Below, one piece after another: positions 52,261-55,279 of a stretch of DNA of 55,279 nucleotides (positions are counted from its first letter, which is position 1; the number at the start of each line of letters is the position of its first letter). Source of the stretch: Pseudomonas typographi (GTDB lineage: Bacteria; Pseudomonadota; Gammaproteobacteria; Pseudomonadales; Pseudomonadaceae). Where the stretch lies: assembly GCF_014694385.1 (NCBI RefSeq), contig NZ_JAAOCA010000040.1, positions 1 through 55,279 on the forward strand, given 5' to 3'. A model generated the notes under the pieces. The model was given only the letters and a program-made list of their open reading frames with translations. It did no database searches and was not told where the DNA came from. A program made the translations under genes and the position numbers.

Positions 52261-55200
52261 TCACTGCGCAACCGGCTCCCACCAAGGGCCCACCACCGCT
52301 TCGGTGATTTCCCGCGCGACGCGCTCCAGCACCATCAACCGAACCCTGCGGTAGATCACCGCACTGCGACGGTATTGGTCCTCGTTCAACGTTACCCATT
52401 GGGCCATACCGCCCTGACGCCAGGGCACGTCGGCCACGGGCTCGATCACATCCGGCGGCTCGCCGACGCCGTGGAAGGCTCGCGGAAGCGAGTCCCCCGG
52501 TTTGATCAGGTGGTACACCAAGTCGGCAGGCAACTGCCCGGCATCGATGGGCCTTGTGGCGCCGTCTTCCAGCAGCAGTTCGCCGGCGGCGTCCCAATAC
52601 GCTCGCTGCTGCGCCCAGCGTGGTGACACCAGTTCCAGATACGGCCGCCAGTCCTGCTCGCCTATACGCTCCATGACGTCGATCTGGTCCAGCTCATTTT
52701 GCGCATCAAGCAGCCAATCGACGAAGCACATGCGGTTGCTTTGGGCCGACAACTGCTCTTGAGCATCGGGAAGTTGAGCGTAACGGTCCACCAATTCAGC
52801 CTGCCAATAACGATAGTTATGTTGCAACAACGCATCGAAGGGGTCGTCGTTGTTCACGATGCCTATCTGCTGCGCTGCGCGGAACGCATCGAGCTGTCGC
52901 GACAGGCTCCAGGCATCGGGCTGCACCAGGTCGCTGACCTGCGTATAGATGCGCCGCTGGAACGCCTCCAGGCGCACATCAAAATCGCTGATAGCGGCTC
53001 GCTCAGAGGCATACACATCACCCGCCCCGAGCAAGCCACGTAGGAATGTGCGATACATCAGTAATGACCTTGGTACTAACTGTACCTGGGTGCTAAGCCA
53101 ATCGAGAAACGCCGCCGCGGCCTCATTACCGCGAGCACGCCGGGCCGCTTGCACCAGTACCGGCCGAGACCCCAACCACTGATCGGCACGGTGCGACACG
53201 AAAATACCCAGCGCCCCCAGGGCGCTAAGCTGGCGGCCCTGCAGGGGGTTGTCATGCAGTTGCAAAAAGATATTTTCGCCCAGCTCACGGCCGCGCAAAC
53301 GCTCGATCAGCGGCGCCACGTCTGCAATCAGGTTGTCTGCCAAAACGATATGGCCTAATACGGGCGGCCAGGGCGCGAGCAAATCGGCAAGCCCCTCGGG
53401 CAGTACCGACAACCGGGTATTACTCAGGTCCAGCACGGCCAAGCGTCGCAAGCCGGTCAGGCGCGGCGCCAAGCCCAAGGGGTTGCCGGCTAATGACAGT
53501 TCCGTCAAATGCCCTAGATGGCCGAGGAACCCCTGGCTTTGCGAGGTCAATCGTATACCGCTGGCCGTGAGGTTAAGGATGCGCAACCGTGTCATGTGGG
53601 CGATTGCCAAGAGCTGCGCATCGCCAACCCCCTGGGCATAGTCCCAACGCAGCGATTGCAGATTAGGCAGGCCTGCCAGGGCGCGCAACGCCGCCGCCGG
53701 TATCCCTCGTATGCCTGTCAGTACCAGCGTTTTAAGTGGGGGTGCCGCCGCGGTCGGCGTTGCGCCCTTGACCAGGGGGCCGAACATGTCGTTGCTGGCA
53801 GCCAATTCAACGCCCGCCAGCGACAGTCGCTCCAATTGGCTCATGCTGGCCAGCTCCGCCGGTAAGCGGGTAATAGGGTGATCTTTCAGCGTGAGTTCCA
53901 ACAGGTTGGGAAACAACGCCAAGAAACGGCCCAAGCCACTGCCTAGGTCGGTACCGTCCAGGTTCAAGGATTGCACCGCACTGAAACTCGCCGACAGCGG
54001 CGGCAAATTCTCGACGCTTAGATAGCTTAAATTCAAGGTTATCCGTGCGTCGGCGCTGTTCGAGAGGCCAGCCTCCCGGCGCCAGGCGGCCTTAAGCCGC
54101 TGCGCTACGCTGCGGCGCATGGCGGCGTGGGCCTCGCGCAGCCCAGACGGGTCTCCTGGGCGGTCCGCCAATGGCGCGTAGGCCCATTGGTGCAGGGCAA
54201 GGTCCAGCGCCTGCCATTCAGCCTCCAAGTGCGCAACCCACTGGGCCAATGAACGATCGCCCTGCGCCCGAAGCGTGTTCAGCAAGCTCCCCAAATCGGC
54301 AAAGCTCAGCCCAGGGTACAGCCGGCCCAGGCGCGCCCGTAACGGCTGGCCGGGGGCTTCCGGCAACAGGCGGCCCCTGCCGGATAGCGCGTAGCCTACC
54401 TGGGCATTAATCCGCTGCAGGGGTTGCACCGCGGGCCGCGCACTGCCTCGCAGGCGCAGGTCTGCAAATGCTTGGCCCCAATCGCCCACAGCCCGTTCCA
54501 CAATCCTGGCGTGCAGCGCCGGCAAGCCGTTGGTGCCCACCAGCGACGCACGCGCCTGGGCCGGCAGCGCCTGGTAAACCGCTTGGCTAAGGGTCAGGCC
54601 TTCGCCAGCGGTAGCGTTCGCCGCGAGCAAATGATAGTGCGCCCCTCGGCGCTCGATGACGCGCTGCTGTTGTGCCTGGGCACCGACATACGCCAACGCC
54701 GGGCGCAGTGAGGAGCCGGTTCGCAACGTGATGCCCAACGTGGTTGGCCAATCCGGCAGCCGCCCCAGGTTACACATGAACAGGCGATCACGGTCATCCC
54801 CGGGCCGGCCATGCACCAGGGCCTCAAGCGCGTTGCTCACCCGCAACTCGCGCAACGCTTGGGCTGCAGCCCCACCTAACCGCGCCGGCACTCGCCCGGA
54901 CAGCAGCGCATCGACCTCGCGCTGGTCGGCGCTATCGGCAATGGCCAACGCTTGCTCAGCGGTCAGCCCCGGAAATTGCCGAAACAAGGGTTGCACGCGG
55001 GGGTCGGTTCGGTTGCCTTGCAACAACTCTCGGTGCAGGGTTGGCGCATGGGCCTCGATCTCGTGCGCCCAGCGCTCGGCCAAGGACCGCGGCCGCTCGG
55101 CCGGCGGCAACTCACCCACCAACGCGCGCTGTTCTGCGTCGCTCATTGCGGCGAGCACGCGCGTGGCCCAACGGGTGCTTGCCAGGTCGCCGGCATCCAG

Positions 55201-55279
55201 CCTTACCTCGGCCTGCGCATCTGCGGCCCCAAACGGCGTGATCGCGCCGCCATTGCCTTCAACGTGCAACGCCAAGCGC
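52261..55279 (-). CDS. Giant leucine-rich-repeat protein, N-terminus missing (partial)
   Basis: The frame is open to the right edge; about 1005 residues are visible and the start lies beyond the window. The first ~400 visible residues are a helical Ala/Arg/Leu-rich domain. Residues about 420-690 form leucine-rich repeats (L-x-x-L-x-L-x-x-N/T; for example LTELSLAGNPLGLAPRL). A C-terminal domain follows with RSLLMYRTFLRGLLG and a Cys in RMCFVDWLL. The build resembles large pseudomonad LRR effectors that often end in a NEL ubiquitin-ligase or dermonecrotic-toxin part, but no NEL catalytic motif is certain, so the function is open. Confidence 0.7.
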   Translation of the reverse strand, partial: RLALHVEGNGGAITPFGAADAQAEVRLDAGDLASTRWATRVLAAMSDAEQRALVGELPPAERPRSLAERWAHEIEAHAPTLHRELLQGNRTDPRVQPLFRQFPGLTAEQALAIADSADQREVDALLSGRVPARLGGAAAQALRELRVSNALEALVHGRPGDDRDRLFMCNLGRLPDWPTTLGITLRTGSSLRPALAYVGAQAQQQRVIERRGAHYHLLAANATAGEGLTLSQAVYQALPAQARASLVGTNGLPALHARIVERAVGDWGQAFADLRLRGSARPAVQPLQRINAQVGYALSGRGRLLPEAPGQPLRARLGRLYPGLSFADLGSLLNTLRAQGDRSLAQWVAHLEAEWQALDLALHQWAYAPLADRPGDPSGLREAHAAMRRSVAQRLKAAWRREAGLSNSADARITLNLSYLSVENLPPLSASFSAVQSLNLDGTDLGSGLGRFLALFPNLLELTLKDHPITRLPAELASMSQLERLSLAGVELAASNDMFGPLVKGATPTAAAPPLKTLVLTGIRGIPAAALRALAGLPNLQSLRWDYAQGVGDAQLLAIAHMTRLRILNLTASGIRLTSQSQGFLGHLGHLTELSLAGNPLGLAPRLTGLRRLAVLDLSNTRLSVLPEGLADLLAPWPPVLGHIVLADNLIADVAPLIERLRGRELGENIFLQLHDNPLQGRQLSALGALGIFVSHRADQWLGSRPVLVQAARRARGNEAAAAFLDWLSTQVQLVPRSLLMYRTFLRGLLGAGDVYASERAAISDFDVRLEAFQRRIYTQVSDLVQPDAWSLSRQLDAFRAAQQIGIVNNDDPFDALLQHNYRYWQAELVDRYAQLPDAQEQLSAQSNRMCFVDWLLDAQNELDQIDVMERIGEQDWRPYLELVSPRWAQQRAYWDAAGELLLEDGATRPIDAGQLPADLVYHLIKPGDSLPRAFHGVGEPPDVIEPVADVPWRQGGMAQWVTLNEDQYRRSAVIYRRVRLMVLERVAREITEAVVGPWWEPVAQ

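Noticed and set aside
52261..53100. NEL-type E3 ubiquitin ligase domain
   Set aside because: A Cys is present (RMCFVDW), but the surrounding sequence does not show a NEL signature that I can recognise with confidence.
1..55279. CRISPR arrays, tRNA or rRNA genes, insertion sequences
   Set aside because: Looked for regular direct repeats, conserved RNA cores and transposase motifs; none was seen.

Overview
The window reads as a chromosomal segment of a Pseudomonas. It is GC-rich with strong third-position GC bias, and the gene sets are typical of the genus: eat-eutBC, a split pqiA with pqiBC, a ybhP-clsB-ybhN operon, copCD, a DUF1652 protein, a FisR-type sulfur regulon and a second surE next to ddlA. 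Species cannot be fixed from the sequence alone. The outermost genes on both sides run off the window.

Layout. 1-2.8 kb: the 3' end of a type VI secretion toxin of the VasX/BTH_I2691 type, its overlapping membrane protein (probable immunity protein), and a degenerate extra copy of the toxin tail. 3.1-5.7 kb: modABC molybdate uptake behind a ModE-like site. 5.8-8.8 kb: a ybhP-clsB-ybhN phospholipid operon. 8.9-11 kb: an orphan CSS-type periplasmic sensor with no EAL output, a 49-aa lipoprotein and rarD. 11.3-14.8 kb: pqiA1-pqiA2-pqiB-pqiC lipid transport. 14.7-16.5 kb: a divergent DJ-1/PfpI enzyme and GlxA-type regulator. 16.6-18 kb: copC-copD-parvulin. 18-21.4 kb: DUF1652, Ku, cytochrome b561 (with an ANR-like box) and an RlmI-like methyltransferase.

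21.4-26.4 kb: ethanolamine uptake and cleavage (eat-eutB-eutC) with a divergent AraC regulator. 26.3-29.6 kb: a persulfide dioxygenase-like enzyme and a TauE/SafE permease, divergent from a sigma-54 activator with the three-cysteine spacing of FisR. 29.7-36 kb: a run of small or hypothetical genes, a receiver-only response regulator, a MocR regulator and one reading frame split by an in-frame stop. 36.2-39.5 kb: a 1088-aa RTX protein that joins AlgE-type R-modules to an SGNH/SASA esterase core. It looks like the O-acetylhydrolase part of a PsmE-like alginate-modifying enzyme without the epimerase module, and it is the most interesting object here. 39.6-42.6 kb: a di-heme cytochrome and a membrane-anchored catalase-fold protein. 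42.6-46.7 kb: a GAF-EAL phosphodiesterase, a ThDP-dependent pyruvate-oxidase-like enzyme and a second cytochrome b561. 46.9-49.9 kb: ddlA, a FUSC protein and surE, tightly packed.

50.3-51.4 kb is a gene graveyard. The 3' halves of a divergent HTH regulator and an SDR oxidoreductase are fused by a deletion that removed both 5' ends, and the SDR piece also carries a frameshift. A truncated AraC gene follows. 51.4-52.2 kb: mntP behind a yybP-ykoY manganese riboswitch. 52.3 kb to the end: a very large leucine-rich-repeat protein, partial at the right edge.

Family assignments rest on motifs and remembered family features, not on database searches. No rRNA, tRNA, CRISPR array, transposase or integrase was recognised.
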